Assembly: GCA_947036995.1 (NCBI GenBank)
Contig: CAMQTD010000003.1
Coordinates: 1-40,584 of the forward strand
Reading direction: 5' to 3'
Origin: an uncultured Parabacteroides sp.
GTDB taxonomy: Bacteria; Bacteroidota; Bacteroidia; Bacteroidales; Tannerellaceae
DNA length: 40,584 nucleotides
A program made the translations under genes and the position numbers. The notes beneath the pieces were generated by a model. That model saw nothing but the letters and a program-made list of their open reading frames with translations. It was not told the DNA's origin and did not search any database. Position 1 is the stretch's first letter, and each line of letters opens with the position of its first letter. Of the stretch, positions 19,564 to 30,167 are shown in pieces.

Positions 19564-21717
19564 TTATCTAAGTACTAACGAAACAGTATGCCCTGGCACG
19601 ACCCTACGGCCAACAGGTAAACTTTGAGAAACTACCTTTCCTACACCAGTTAGATGAACTCTTAATCCAGCCTTTTCCATCAAGTAAACAGCATCTTTAG
19701 CCCCTAAACCTCTTGAATTTGGAACAAGACCCTCTATTACTTTAATATCCTTAAGTCCTAAATTATTCGCATCTACTGTATATTTAGGAAGCACCCAACT
19801 TGTTTCAATACTATCATCATCATAATCAACATCCAATTCATCTAAAACATACTCTAGCGACGACCAATCCCCTCCCTTAGCGTGAGGCACCATTTGTGCT
19901 AAAGAGTCTTGTTCCATATCGGATAAATCAATGGTTAAGTTATTTGAATATACTTTTTCTGCTATATTTTTAAATACAACACCAGACATACCACCTCCAG
20001 AAGGATATCCTCTGCGAGGCTTTCTCACAACTACAATACAGGAGTACTTTGGTTTATCTGCTGGAAAATATCCACAGAATGTTACTTGATGACTTTTGCC
20101 CCCTGCAGTATATCCCTTACGACCTTGTGAAATTTGTGCTGTGCCCGTTTTACCTGCAATACGAACAACATCTGAGTGAACAGCCTTACCTGTACCTTGT
20201 TCTACAACACCGACTAACATTTCGTGAATAATCTCTAATGTTTTACTTTTACAAATCGAAGACCTTATCACCTTTGTTGAAAATTTCTGGATAACCTCTC
20301 CTTCATTTTGTATCTCTTTCGTAAATATAGGATGAACCATTTTCCCATCATTTGCTATTGCATTAAAAAACGTAAGCGTATAAATAGGTGGGATTTGTGT
20401 TTCGTATCCAAAAGACATCCACGGAAGTGCTGTTTTAGACCAGCGAACCAATGAATCCTTTGGATGCCTAATCTTTGCCCGACCCGACCCTGGTATTTCT
20501 AAATCCAATCGTTCGTTCAAACCAATTCGATAAAGTCCATCAACAAATTTACCAGGATTGTGTTCATAGCCTTTAAGAATGACTTTAGCAATGCCTATAT
20601 TTGAAGAGTACCAAATTGACTGTGCTGCACTTATGCGGTGATAACCACCTTTGTTTGCATTATGGTCGGTCATGCGCGCCCCTTTGTACATATAGATACC
20701 ATTTCCTACATCTATTGTATCGGTTGGAAGCACAATTCCATCATCTAAAGCAACCATCATAGAGGCGATTTTAAAGGTCGATCCTGGCTCTATTTCATCT
20801 GCTACAGCAAAATTCTTTGTTTCAGCATAAACTCCAGCATTCAACCGACCCATATTTGATATTGCTTTTATCTCTCCCGTCTTGACTTCCATAAGCACTG
20901 CTGTTCCAGATTCGGCATCAATCTCTTTAAGTTTATCAACCAAAGCCTTCTCTGTAATATCTTGCAGCTTTATGTCGATGGTTGTTATAATATCCATACC
21001 ATCAATCGGCTCTACTTCGACTACATTGGTCCATCCTGTACCCACACGCTGCACAGAATTCACTCCCGACACTCCGCGCAGTAGCGAATCATATTGAAGC
21101 TCTAAACCATTTTTTCCACGAGAATCTCCACTAGACTCTATTTCTCCATAAATATCACCAATGGTTCGTGCAGCCAACGAATTAAATGGGCGCTGGCGCT
21201 GCACCATCTCTTTAACATAAAATCCACTCTTATAAGAGTGATATTTCAAAAAAGGAAACCGCTTAATTGATTTATAATCAGAATAAGAAACTTTGTTTTT
21301 ATATAATGTAAACTGCCTGCTTTTAGACTTGTATCCTTTTAGTAAGTGAGCCTTATATCCAGCTGGAGATCTATCTTTCAACTTCTGAGAAAGCATTAAC
21401 GAAAGCGAATCTAGATTGTCTTTAAACAGTTGATATTTGAATCCGTTGGCTTTAAAATCCATGTACAGATAAAACTTTGGCGCACTTGTAGCCATCAGCT
21501 TACCATCGGAGGAGTATATATTACCTCTTCTTGCTAATACCTGTCGGTTGGGGCGCTGTTGCTTTTCAGCAATCGCCATCCAAAAATCTTTTTCTATAAA
21601 TGCTGTATTAAAAATACTCCAAAGAATACCCAATACAACAATACCCAGCGCAGCTACTATAAACATATAGTTGCGCATAGCCTTATTTCCTTTCGTACTC
21701 TTTAAATCATTCATCAT
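19564..21717 (-). CDS. ftsI: penicillin-binding protein, division transpeptidase with C-terminal PASTA domain
   Basis: 717 aa; N-terminal [18 protein letters not shown] dimerisation domain, [12 protein letters not shown] (SxxK), YSSN, KTGTAQ motifs, PASTA-like tail. Confidence 0.95.
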   Translation of the reverse strand: MMNDLKSTKGNKAMRNYMFIVAALGIVVLGILWSIFNTAFIEKDFWMAIAEKQQRPNRQVLARRGNIYSSDGKLMATSAPKFYLYMDFKANGFKYQLFKDNLDSLSLMLSQKLKDRSPAGYKAHLLKGYKSKSRQFTLYKNKVSYSDYKSIKRFPFLKYHSYKSGFYVKEMVQRQRPFNSLAARTIGDIYGEIESSGDSRGKNGLELQYDSLLRGVSGVNSVQRVGTGWTNVVEVEPIDGMDIITTIDIKLQDITEKALVDKLKEIDAESGTAVLMEVKTGEIKAISNMGRLNAGVYAETKNFAVADEIEPGSTFKIASMMVALDDGIVLPTDTIDVGNGIYMYKGARMTDHNANKGGYHRISAAQSIWYSSNIGIAKVILKGYEHNPGKFVDGLYRIGLNERLDLEIPGSGRAKIRHPKDSLVRWSKTALPWMSFGYETQIPPIYTLTFFNAIANDGKMVHPIFTKEIQNEGEVIQKFSTKVIRSSICKSKTLEIIHEMLVGVVEQGTGKAVHSDVVRIAGKTGTAQISQGRKGYTAGGKSHQVTFCGYFPADKPKYSCIVVVRKPRRGYPSGGGMSGVVFKNIAEKVYSNNLTIDLSDMEQDSLAQMVPHAKGGDWSSLEYVLDELDVDYDDDSIETSWVLPKYTVDANNLGLKDIKVIEGLVPNSRGLGAKDAVYLMEKAGLRVHLTGVGKVVSQSLPVGRRVVPGHTVSLVLR

Positions 21718-21719
21718 CT

Positions 21720-22052
21720 TTATTCGTAAAGTTCAAACGGAGGCGCCTTAGCGCCTTCCAATTCCATACCATTTTCTTGTAGCAAAATTTCTATTTGTGA
21801 CTGTCTGCTATTTCCTGTTAATTCAGCAGAGATCGAAAGCGCTTCAAAACGCACATCGCGTAGTTGTTGTTGAAGCTTATCAATCTGTTTTAACTTCTGC
21901 ATACACGCATAGCGATTTCCAATAAAAAAGAAAAGCAGCACCACAATCAAAGCCAGCATACGGGTATGCTTTAAAATAAAATCTTCTTTTAATATTCCTC
22001 CACCAATGATGTAAAGGATCGATATTTTCTTCTCTTTTTTAGTTGAATGCAT
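21720..22052 (-). CDS. ftsL: FtsL-like small division membrane protein
   Basis: 110 aa; single TM (MLALIVVLLFFFIGN) followed by coiled-coil KQIDKLQQQLRDVRFEALSISAEL; lies between rsmH and ftsI. Confidence 0.8.
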   Translation of the reverse strand: MHSTKKEKKISILYIIGGGILKEDFILKHTRMLALIVVLLFFFIGNRYACMQKLKQIDKLQQQLRDVRFEALSISAELTGNSRQSQIEILLQENGMELEGAKAPPFELYE

Positions 22053-22084
22053 ACAATTTCTTTTCTCAATAATTAAACATCGAT

Positions 22085-22999
22085 TTACAATTTAGCTGCA
22101 ATTCTTAATTTCGCACTTCTTGAACGCGGATTCAAACCGACCTCTTCGTCCGAAGGGATAATAATCTTATTGTTGATCAACGCAAATGGCGTTTGAAAGT
22201 TTCCATAGAAATCTTGCGTTGCCTTTCCTTCAAAATTACCTGTTTTAAAGAAATTCTTTACCAAACGATCTTCCAACGAGTGATACGTCATTACAACGAT
22301 TCTTCCATTTGGCTTCAAAACTGCCAATGCTTGCAATAGCATCTCTTTGAGCGCTTTCATTTCGTCATTCACTTCGATACGCAACGCTTGAAACACTTGC
22401 GCTAAAAATTTCTTCTCTTTCTCTCTTGTTGTATAAGGCTTTATCAACTCTAACAAATCTGTTATCGTCTCTAATGGCTTCGTAGCTCTTGCTCTTACAA
22501 GTACTGAAGCTAATTTTCGAGCATTTTTCAACTCCCCATATAAGTAAAGCACATCTGCCAAATCCGATTCCGAATACGTATTTATAATATCGGCAGCTGT
22601 TTTTCCCGAACGTGTATTCATGCGCATATCGAGCGCACCTTCGAAACGAAACGAAAAACCTCTATCTTTATCATCAAAATGATGAGACGAAACACCTAAA
22701 TCGGCTAACAAGCCATCCACTCCATCCACTTTATGGTATTGCATAAAGTTTTTCAGATACCGAAAGTTACTTCTTACAAAAGTAAAGCGAGTATCTCCTA
22801 TTATATTTTTCTCGGCATCAGCATCTTGATCAAAACTATATAAATGTCCGTCAGCCCCTAAGCGATTTAAAATCTCTCTAGAGTGCCCACCTCCACCAAA
22901 AGTAACATCTACATAAGTACCGTTTGGGAGAATAGATAACCCTTCCATGCACTCATTTAACATAACAGGAACATGATAACAAATCTCTTTATCTTCCAT
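22085..22999 (-). CDS. rsmH: 16S rRNA (cytosine1402-N4)-methyltransferase
   Basis: 304 aa; YHVPVMLNECMEGL, GTYVDVTFGGGGHSREIL, DGLLADLGVSSHHFD, PNGRIVVMTYHSLEDRLVKNFFK. Confidence 0.97.
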   Translation of the reverse strand: MEDKEICYHVPVMLNECMEGLSILPNGTYVDVTFGGGGHSREILNRLGADGHLYSFDQDADAEKNIIGDTRFTFVRSNFRYLKNFMQYHKVDGVDGLLADLGVSSHHFDDKDRGFSFRFEGALDMRMNTRSGKTAADIINTYSESDLADVLYLYGELKNARKLASVLVRARATKPLETITDLLELIKPYTTREKEKKFLAQVFQALRIEVNDEMKALKEMLLQALAVLKPNGRIVVMTYHSLEDRLVKNFFKTGNFEGKATQDFYGNFQTPFALINNKIIIPSDEEVGLNPRSRSAKLRIAAKL

Positions 23000-23059
23000 T
23001 TTTTTAACGTATAAATTTTATCAAGCACTTAAAAATCAGACTAAGTAGCTTATTGATTG

Positions 23060-23067
23060 TAAAAGTA
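23060..23067 (-). promoter_or_regulatory. candidate -7 element for the dcw operon (TACTTTTA on minus)
   Basis: One mismatch to TAnnTTTG, about 60 nt upstream of the rsmH start. Confidence 0.4.
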
Positions 23068-23195
23068 GCTATTTCCATAGTGCCCACACAATAATTAATA
23101 AATTAATTAATAAAAAGTTTTCAACAAGCCAATAAATTATAGCTTCTTGGAGCGAAAAAGCAAACTAAAGAGGATTAATATCGAATTATTAACCA

Positions 23196-23203
23196 TATCT
23201 TTG
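23196..23203 (+). promoter_or_regulatory. Bacteroidetes-type -7 element (TATCTTTG) for acyltransferase pair
   Basis: Exact TAnnTTTG, 10 nt before the ATG at 23213. Confidence 0.65.
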
Positions 23204-23212
23204 TAGATTACA

Positions 23213-24058
23213 ATGCACAATGTTATATTAATGGAAGAAAATAATAGGATACAATTAGACATCAAAAGCGTTCTTGAACAAAGAGCGCCTGCTATTGCAA
23301 ACAAGATTCCTCGTTTTGCATTAAATTATTTGATACGAACAGTGCATCAAGATGAGATCAACGATATACTGACTCGCTATCACGATAAGCAAGGTGTCGA
23401 CTTTATGATCGAACTGCTCGACTATTTTAAGCTTACGCTAAAAATAGTAGGAGAGGAAAACATCCCAACCACTGGAAGATACACATTTGTATCGAATCAT
23501 CCATTGGGAGGATTAGATGGCATCTGCCTGTCTGCGGTTATAGGCGAAAAATATCAGGGGAAAATTAAATACCCAGTAAACGATTTACTGCTTTATCTCC
23601 CAAACCTAAAAGATATTTTTATTCCAATCAATAAACACGGCGTACAAGGAAGAAAAAATGCACTTATCATGCATGAGGCTTATCTATCAGACAATCAGAT
23701 CATCACATTTCCTGCTGGAATGTGTTCAAGAAAGAATAATGGCATCTTAAACGATTCTGAATGGAAGAAAAACTTTATTCAAAAATCAATTGAGTACCAA
23801 CGAGACATCGTACCAGTCTTTTTTGAAGGCGAAAATTCTGCTTTCTTTTACCGATTTGCTCGTATAAGAAAAAAGCTCGGATTCAAAATGAATTACGAAA
23901 TGATATACCTTCCTGATGAAATATTCACAAATAAGTCGCGTACCTTCACCATTCATTTTGGCAAACCAATATCTTGGGAAACATTCAACAAAAGCCAATC
24001 TGCAGCAGCATGGGCAACATGGGTGAAAGAGGTGGCTTACAATCTAGTAAAAAAATAA
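23213..24058 (+). CDS. glsA: PlsC-like acyltransferase, probable glycine-lipid O-acyltransferase (GlsA-like); start likely 23231
   Basis: 281 aa; FVSNHPLGGLDG (HxxxxD-like acyltransferase motif), ITFPAGMCSRKNNG; directly followed by a GNAT-like N-acyltransferase gene. Confidence 0.75.
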   Translation: MHNVILMEENNRIQLDIKSVLEQRAPAIANKIPRFALNYLIRTVHQDEINDILTRYHDKQGVDFMIELLDYFKLTLKIVGEENIPTTGRYTFVSNHPLGGLDGICLSAVIGEKYQGKIKYPVNDLLLYLPNLKDIFIPINKHGVQGRKNALIMHEAYLSDNQIITFPAGMCSRKNNGILNDSEWKKNFIQKSIEYQRDIVPVFFEGENSAFFYRFARIRKKLGFKMNYEMIYLPDEIFTNKSRTFTIHFGKPISWETFNKSQSAAAWATWVKEVAYNLVKK

Positions 24059-24067
24059 ACAAACAAT

Positions 24068-25033
24068 ATGCAAGACGTTATTAACCCTATCAGTCGTGAA
24101 ATTATCAAATCCGAACTGACCAAAGAGAAGCTTTTAAGGAAAACAAATAAAGCGAATAATGAGATTTACATCATTACTCACCACGACTCGCCTAACACCA
24201 TGCTAGAAATTGGGCGTTTAAGGGAAATTGCATTCCGTTATTATGGAGGAGGCACTGGCATGCCTGTGGATATCGATTCCTTTGACACCATGGATAATGC
24301 ATACAGACAACTTATCGTATGGAGCCCTGATGATGAGCAAATTTTAGGGGGTTACCGTTTTCTATGTGGAAGTGATGTGCAATTTGACGAAAATAAAAAA
24401 CCTATTTTAGCCACATCGCATCTATTCAACTTCTCTGAAGACTTCATTCGCGATTATCTACCAACTACAGTAGAGCTAGGTCGCTCATTTGTAACACTAG
24501 AGTATCAATCAACACGATTAAACTCTAAGGGAATATATATTCTTGATAACTTGTGGGATGGTTTAGGTGCACTCTCTGTGGTAGACCCTAATTTAAACTA
24601 TTTCTACGGAAAAGTTACCATGTATAATACATACGATGCTAACGCTAGAAATATGATTTTGCATTTTCTTAAAATGCACTTTCCAGATATTGAGAACTTA
24701 GTTACACCGATTCACCCGCTTGTTACAAATACAAACGAAGATGAGATGAACCAATTATTTTCTCAAGAAACATTTAAAGAGAATTACAAGATATTAAATA
24801 CCGAAGTGCGTAAATTGGGTATTAATATCCCTCCATTGGTTAATGCGTATATGAGCTTATCGCCAAATATGCGTATGTTTGGTACTGCAATCAATGAAGA
24901 GTTTGGTGATGTAGAAGAAACAGGTATCTTAATTGCTATCAATGAGATATTAGAAGATAAAAAGAAGCGACATATTGAAACTTTTTTGCTTGACGAAGGA
25001 CAAACGCCTGCGCTTATACGTAACAACGATTAA
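24068..25033 (+). CDS. glsB: GNAT-fold N-acyltransferase of the OlsB/hemolysin-like family, probable glycine N-acyltransferase (GlsB-like)
   Basis: 321 aa; REIAFRYYGGGTGMPVDIDSFDTMDNAYRQLIVWSPDDEQILGGYRFL, VELGRSFVTLEYQ. Confidence 0.78.
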   Translation: MQDVINPISREIIKSELTKEKLLRKTNKANNEIYIITHHDSPNTMLEIGRLREIAFRYYGGGTGMPVDIDSFDTMDNAYRQLIVWSPDDEQILGGYRFLCGSDVQFDENKKPILATSHLFNFSEDFIRDYLPTTVELGRSFVTLEYQSTRLNSKGIYILDNLWDGLGALSVVDPNLNYFYGKVTMYNTYDANARNMILHFLKMHFPDIENLVTPIHPLVTNTNEDEMNQLFSQETFKENYKILNTEVRKLGINIPPLVNAYMSLSPNMRMFGTAINEEFGDVEETGILIAINEILEDKKKRHIETFLLDEGQTPALIRNND

Positions 25034-25065
25034 GCGTTAATATATCACGCTAACATATTATACTG

Positions 25066-25109
25066 AAAGCCTAAATTAGAACACTAAAACAGTTCTAATT
25101 TAGGCTTTT
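25066..25109 (+). terminator. intrinsic terminator after glsB-like gene
   Basis: AAAGCCTAAATTAGAAC - ACTAAAACA - GTTCTAATTTAGGCTTTTA, 17-bp perfect stem. Confidence 0.85.
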
Positions 25110-25134
25110 ATTGTATCATCACCCTCCATATACT

Positions 25135-25179
25135 AAAAAAGGTTGTAACTGCCCTAGATAGAGCAATCACAACCTTTTT
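25135..25179 (-). terminator. intrinsic terminator downstream of asnS
   Basis: AAAAAAGGTTGT ... ACAACCTTTTT. Confidence 0.75.
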
Positions 25180-25208
25180 ATTTATCTATAAACAGCTTGA
25201 TTCTGTAA

Positions 25209-26615
25209 TCAAAAATCTGCTGATTTAGGCGTACGTGGGAAAGGAATAACGTCACGGATGTTAGTCATACCTGTTACGAAAAGTAACAAACGCTCAAATC
25301 CAAGACCGAATCCTGAGTGAGGTGCTGTACCGAAACGACGGGTATCCATATACCACCAGATATCTTTTTCAGGTACACCCATCTCTTTGGCGCGTGTAGA
25401 TAGTTTTTCGTAATCCTCTTCACGTTGTGAACCACCAATGATTTCACCAATCTTAGGGAACAATACGTCCATGGCGCGAACAGTCTTGCCATCTTCATTT
25501 TGCTTCATGTAGAATGATTTGATCTCTTTTGGATAGTCTGTTAAGATAACAGGACACTTAAAGTGATCTTCTACTAAATAACGCTCGTGCTCCGAAGATA
25601 AATCTGCTCCCCAATAAACAGGGTATTCAAACTTATGACCATCAGCAACAGCCTTTTCTAAGATAGCTACTCCTTCGGTGTATGCAAGACGGATAAAATC
25701 CTTCTCCATCACTGAGTGAAGACGCTCAATCAACTCTTTGTCGAACATATTGTTCAAGAATTGGATATCCTCCATACAGTTGTCTAACGCCCATTGAATA
25801 CAAAACTTGATAAAGTCTTCAGCTAATTGCATATTTTCAGCAATTTCGTTGAAAGCTACTTCAGGTTCGATCATCCAAAACTCAGCCAAGTGGCGAGGTG
25901 TGTTTGAGTTCTCTGCACGGAATGTAGGTCCAAATGTATAGATAGCACCCATTGACATGGCAGCTAATTCTCCTTCGAGCTGTCCCGAAACCGTTAGGCT
26001 GGTTGCTTTTCCGAAGAAATCATCGCTATAATCAATAGATCCATTCTCATCCTTCTTCAAGTCGTAAAGATTCTTTGTCGTTACTTGGAACATTTGTCCA
26101 GCACCCTCACAATCCGAACCAGTGATGATTGGTGTGTGAAAGTAAAAGAATCCTTTCTCGTGAAAGAATTTGTGAATGGCAATTGCCATGTTGTGACGGA
26201 TACGGAAGATTGCACCAAACGTATTCGTACGCGGACGAAGGTGTGCAATTTCGCGCAAGAACTCCAACGAGTGTCCTTTCTTTTGTAAAGGATACGTGTC
26301 AGGATCTGCTGTACCGTATATTTGGATCTCCGTAGCTTGAATCTCAGCACTCTGTCCTTTGCCTTGTGAGGCAACTAATGTACCATTTACATTGATACAA
26401 GCTCCAGTAGTGATTGGCTTCAAGTACGCTTCGCCAAACTTCTCAACATCTACAACTACTTGAACATTATTAATTGTAGATCCATCATTCAATGCGATAA
26501 AATTAACAAGTTTGCTACCTCTACGTGTGCGCACCCATCCTTTCACATTCACCTGCGTACCAAAAGCTTCGCTCTTGACTACATCTACAATTTTAGTTCT
26601 GCTTATTGTTTCCAT
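25209..26615 (-). CDS. asnS: asparaginyl-tRNA synthetase
   Basis: 468 aa; OB-fold [23 protein letters not shown], class II motifs, [29 protein letters not shown]. Confidence 0.97.
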   Translation of the reverse strand: METISRTKIVDVVKSEAFGTQVNVKGWVRTRRGSKLVNFIALNDGSTINNVQVVVDVEKFGEAYLKPITTGACINVNGTLVASQGKGQSAEIQATEIQIYGTADPDTYPLQKKGHSLEFLREIAHLRPRTNTFGAIFRIRHNMAIAIHKFFHEKGFFYFHTPIITGSDCEGAGQMFQVTTKNLYDLKKDENGSIDYSDDFFGKATSLTVSGQLEGELAAMSMGAIYTFGPTFRAENSNTPRHLAEFWMIEPEVAFNEIAENMQLAEDFIKFCIQWALDNCMEDIQFLNNMFDKELIERLHSVMEKDFIRLAYTEGVAILEKAVADGHKFEYPVYWGADLSSEHERYLVEDHFKCPVILTDYPKEIKSFYMKQNEDGKTVRAMDVLFPKIGEIIGGSQREEDYEKLSTRAKEMGVPEKDIWWYMDTRRFGTAPHSGFGLGFERLLLFVTGMTNIRDVIPFPRTPKSADF

Positions 26616-26639
26616 TGTTAGTATTTTTCTTTTATAATG

Positions 26640-28313
26640 TTATTCAAAGGCTCCCATACGAAGCGCATTTACCTCTTTTTCGTTTAAGTAACGCCATTTA
26701 CCGCGTGGTAAATTCTTTTTAGTTAATCCTGCAAAGTACACACGGTCTAGTTTCATTACGTGATAACCCAATGCTTCGAATATACGACGCACAATACGGT
26801 TACGACCTGAGTGGATTTCGATACCTACTTGAGATTTATCGTCTTCGCTTGCATAACTGATCGCATCTGCATGAATCTCTCCATCTTCAAGCTCGATACC
26901 GTCTGCAATCTTAGCCATATCTTCCATAGTTACGTTCTTGTCCAACCAAACGTGGTAGATCTTTTTCTTCTTGAATGAAGGGTGTGTTAGCTTTGAAGCT
27001 AAATCGCCATCATTAGTAAGAAGTAGTACACCTGTTGTATTTCTGTCTAAACGACCTACTGGGTAGATACGCTCTTGACAAGCACTCTTCACTAAGTCCA
27101 TAACAGTAAGACGCTCTTGTGGATCGTCCGATGTTGTTACACAGTTCTTAGGTTTGTTAAGTACCATATAAATCTTACCTTCAATTTGAACTTCTTTCTC
27201 CTTGTAGACAACATTATCTTGGCGTGTGATCTTAGTTCCTAATTCTGTAACTAACTCACCATTTACAGTTACAAAACCATTTTGGATCAATTCGTCAGCC
27301 TCACGACGTGAACAAACACCTGCATTCGCTAAGTATTTATTTAAACGAATTGGCTCGTTTGGATCTGCTAATACCTCTTTGTACTTCAACTGTTTCTGAA
27401 GACTGTATTTTGCATTCGGGTTGTAATCGTCGCTGCGACGGACTGGTTTGCGACTCTCGTTGCTAAATCCACCACGGCTATTATTATTATTATTATAACC
27501 ACCACCTCTGTTGTTATCGCCATATGAACTTGGACGACTGTTTCCACCACCAAATGAAGGGCGACTTGGACGATCATTTCCAAACGAAGGACGACTCGGA
27601 CGGTTATTACCACCATCTCTGCTATCAAATGACGGACGACTTGGGCGACTGTTCTCATCGTAATTATTTACGCGAGTGTCTCCTACACGAGGTCTTCTTT
27701 TCTTTTCGCCATCACCACCTGCTTGCGAAGATGTGAATGGACGTGCTGGTCTATTGTATGACGAATTACCTTCACCATAGCTATTACCACCACCATAAGA
27801 GTTGCCACCATTATTAAACGATGGACGGCTGCTTCCACCCTCTCTGTTTCCAAAAGATGGACGGTTATTGTTAAATGATGGACGACTTGATCCACCTTCT
27901 CTATTTCCGTATGCCGGACGGTCGTTGCCTGAGTTGTTGTAACTATTAAAGTTACGCTCTCTTGACTCTCCGCCACCATTGTTAAAGCTTGGTCTTGCAG
28001 GACGGCTTACAGATCCTTCATTGTTGTAAGATGAAGATCTATTACCTTCTTCTCTATTTCCGAATGATGGACGGTTGTTTCCGTATGAAGGTCTATTGTC
28101 TCCGTACGAAGGTCTTCCACCACCATAACTTCTATCTCCTCCACGGTCATTTCTGTCCGTGTTGTTGTAAGGTTTTCTTTCATAGTTACCTCTCTCAGGT
28201 CTGTTGTAATTCTGATTATAAGGCTGTCTCTCACCCTGTTGTTCTCCGCCTTCGCGTCTTACACTTGGGATAACTTTTCTTGGACGAGATTCTTCTCTGT
28301 CTTCTGCGTTCAT
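26640..28313 (-). CDS. RluB-family 23S rRNA pseudouridine synthase with a long N-terminal low-complexity extension
   Basis: S4 domain IRLNKYLANAGVCSRREADELIQNGFVTVNGE; catalytic YPVGRLDRNTTGVLLLTNDG; about 310 aa N-terminal Arg/Gly/Asn/Ser-rich repeats. Confidence 0.92.
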   Translation of the reverse strand: MNAEDREESRPRKVIPSVRREGGEQQGERQPYNQNYNRPERGNYERKPYNNTDRNDRGGDRSYGGGRPSYGDNRPSYGNNRPSFGNREEGNRSSSYNNEGSVSRPARPSFNNGGGESRERNFNSYNNSGNDRPAYGNREGGSSRPSFNNNRPSFGNREGGSSRPSFNNGGNSYGGGNSYGEGNSSYNRPARPFTSSQAGGDGEKKRRPRVGDTRVNNYDENSRPSRPSFDSRDGGNNRPSRPSFGNDRPSRPSFGGGNSRPSSYGDNNRGGGYNNNNNSRGGFSNESRKPVRRSDDYNPNAKYSLQKQLKYKEVLADPNEPIRLNKYLANAGVCSRREADELIQNGFVTVNGELVTELGTKITRQDNVVYKEKEVQIEGKIYMVLNKPKNCVTTSDDPQERLTVMDLVKSACQERIYPVGRLDRNTTGVLLLTNDGDLASKLTHPSFKKKKIYHVWLDKNVTMEDMAKIADGIELEDGEIHADAISYASEDDKSQVGIEIHSGRNRIVRRIFEALGYHVMKLDRVYFAGLTKKNLPRGKWRYLNEKEVNALRMGAFE

Positions 28314-28375
28314 TTGATAATAATTAAATGAAAATTAGTAAATAGCAACCTCACGGTCACGTTATATATAAATAA

Positions 28376-29719
28376 TTAAATTCCTGTATAGTTGTGAGGT
28401 GTTACCGCCTTTAATTCGGCTTTAACAGCATCGCTCACATTAAGTGTATCGATAAAATCACGGATCGAATCTTCAGTGATACCGCTATTGGTACGTGTCA
28501 ACTCTTTCAATGCTTCGTAAGGTTTTGGATATCCTTCGCGGCGTAGAATAGTTTGAATTCCTTCAGCTACTACTGCCCAACAATTATCCAAATCTCTGAA
28601 CAATATGTGTTCGTTTAATAACAATTTTCCGAGTCCTTTTGTTAAGCTTTGGAATGCAATTTCGATATGAGCCATCGGAACGCCTACATTACGCAATACT
28701 GTAGAGTCTGTTAAATCTCTTTGTAAGCGTGAGATAGGAAGTTTTATTGCTAGGTGTTCAAGGATAGCATTTGCCATACCTAAATTTCCTTCTGCATTCT
28801 CAAAATCGATTGGGTTTACCTTGTGAGGCATTGCCGAAGAACCTACTTCGCCTGCTTTAATCTTCTGCTTGAAGTATTCCATCGAGATGTATTGCCAGAA
28901 ATCTCTGTTCAAGTCAATCAAGATTGTGTTAATACGTTTCATTGCGTCAAAGATAGATGCCATGTTATCGTAGTTAGAGATCTGCGTAGTCCACTCTTCG
29001 CGGCTCAAACCTAAAACTTCATTTACAAAATGGTTACCAAATGCTTTCCAATCTTGTGTTGGATATGCTACATGGTGTGCATTGAAGTTACCCGTTGCTC
29101 CACCAAATTTGGCTGAGATAGGAATTTGTTTCAATTGCCCCAATTGTTGCTCTAAACGGTAAACGAATACCATAATCTCTTTCCCTAAACGTGTAGGAGA
29201 TGCTGGCTGTCCGTGCGTTTTAGCAAGCATTGGAATAGCTGTCCATTCGTCTGCATACTTCTTCAATAGTGTAATTACCTTATCTAATGATGGGTAATAT
29301 ACCTCTTCTAATGCATCTTTCATCGAAAGAGGCACAGATGTATTGTTGATATCTTGAGACGTAAGTCCGAAATGAATAAATTCTTTATAAGATTCAAGAC
29401 CTAAAAGGTCGAATTTTTCTTTGATAAAGTACTCTACTGCCTTTACATCGTGGTTTGTTACCGCCTCGATCTCTTTTATGCGTGCAGCATCTTCGACAGA
29501 AAACGCACGATAAACGTCACGTAAAGACTCTTTCATTGCGTCTGCATCCAAGCCATGAAGCTGAGGAATAACAGATGAAAGCGTTATGAAATACTCAATT
29601 TCAACTTGCACTCTATATTTAATAAGTGCAAATTCAGAGAAGTAAGCAGCAAATACCTCTGTCTTACCTCTATAGCGCCCATCAACAGGCGAAATAGCAG
29701 TCAGTGTAGAAAACATCAT
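28376..29719 (-). CDS. purB: adenylosuccinate lyase
   Basis: 447 aa; LTAISPVDGRYRGKTEVFAAYFSEFALIKYRV, GSSAMPHKVNPIDFENAEGN signature. Confidence 0.97.
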   Translation of the reverse strand: MMFSTLTAISPVDGRYRGKTEVFAAYFSEFALIKYRVQVEIEYFITLSSVIPQLHGLDADAMKESLRDVYRAFSVEDAARIKEIEAVTNHDVKAVEYFIKEKFDLLGLESYKEFIHFGLTSQDINNTSVPLSMKDALEEVYYPSLDKVITLLKKYADEWTAIPMLAKTHGQPASPTRLGKEIMVFVYRLEQQLGQLKQIPISAKFGGATGNFNAHHVAYPTQDWKAFGNHFVNEVLGLSREEWTTQISNYDNMASIFDAMKRINTILIDLNRDFWQYISMEYFKQKIKAGEVGSSAMPHKVNPIDFENAEGNLGMANAILEHLAIKLPISRLQRDLTDSTVLRNVGVPMAHIEIAFQSLTKGLGKLLLNEHILFRDLDNCWAVVAEGIQTILRREGYPKPYEALKELTRTNSGITEDSIRDFIDTLNVSDAVKAELKAVTPHNYTGI

Positions 29720-29741
29720 AATACATTATTAATAATATGCA

Positions 29742-29749
29742 CAAAGTTA
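29742..29749 (-). promoter_or_regulatory. -7 element for purB operon (TAACTTTG on minus)
   Basis: CAAAGTTA on plus, 23 nt upstream of the purB start. Confidence 0.6.
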
Positions 29750-29910
29750 AGCTATTTTCTTGAATAACACACCTTAAATTGTGTAGGTTTTTACTATATT
29801 ATATCAAATTCAAAATTCGCATATCCTATTATACATTAGATACTTGTGTTAAATTAGATGCATTTTAATCATTAAGCTACCGCACTTAAAGAATATGTTT
29901 AGATAATCCC

Positions 29911-29918
29911 TACCTTTG
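29911..29918 (+). promoter_or_regulatory. -7 element (TACCTTTG) for zinc-ribbon/lrgAB operon
   Basis: Exact TAnnTTTG, 27 nt upstream of the ATG at 29945. Confidence 0.6.
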
Positions 29919-29944
29919 CAGACTGAATTAAAATAAATAAAAGC

Positions 29945-30145
29945 ATGAGAAAGAAGCGTTGCATACAGTGTGGTATTTCAAATCTATACCTCAAAAATGA
30001 TCTTAACGAGATTCGTTTAATCTTTGTATTATCTGATAAATCAATCATCCCAGCTAAAGAAAACGAAACGCTAGAGGGCTTTAATACCGACACGATTTAC
30101 TGTTTGGGTTGCTCGTGGTCTGGTTCTGTAAATCGTTTAAAGTAA
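29945..30145 (+). CDS. small zinc-ribbon-like protein of unknown function
   Basis: 66 aa with two Cys pairs (CIQC...CLGC); promoter motif upstream; 22 nt ahead of lrgA. Confidence 0.75.
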   Translation: MRKKRCIQCGISNLYLKNDLNEIRLIFVLSDKSIIPAKENETLEGFNTDTIYCLGCSWSGSVNRLK

Positions 30146-30167
30146 AATAGTCGAAGTTATATCAATC

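Noticed and set aside
26081-26374. Overlapping ORFs on both strands inside asnS
   Set aside because: asnS is continuous and unmistakable here; the others are shadow ORFs.
27386-28273. Several long overlapping ORFs on both strands (27386-27658, 27683-27979, 27989-28273, 28007-28234)
   Set aside because: Out-of-frame or antisense readings of the low-complexity N-terminus of the RluB-like gene; composition is an artefact of repeats.
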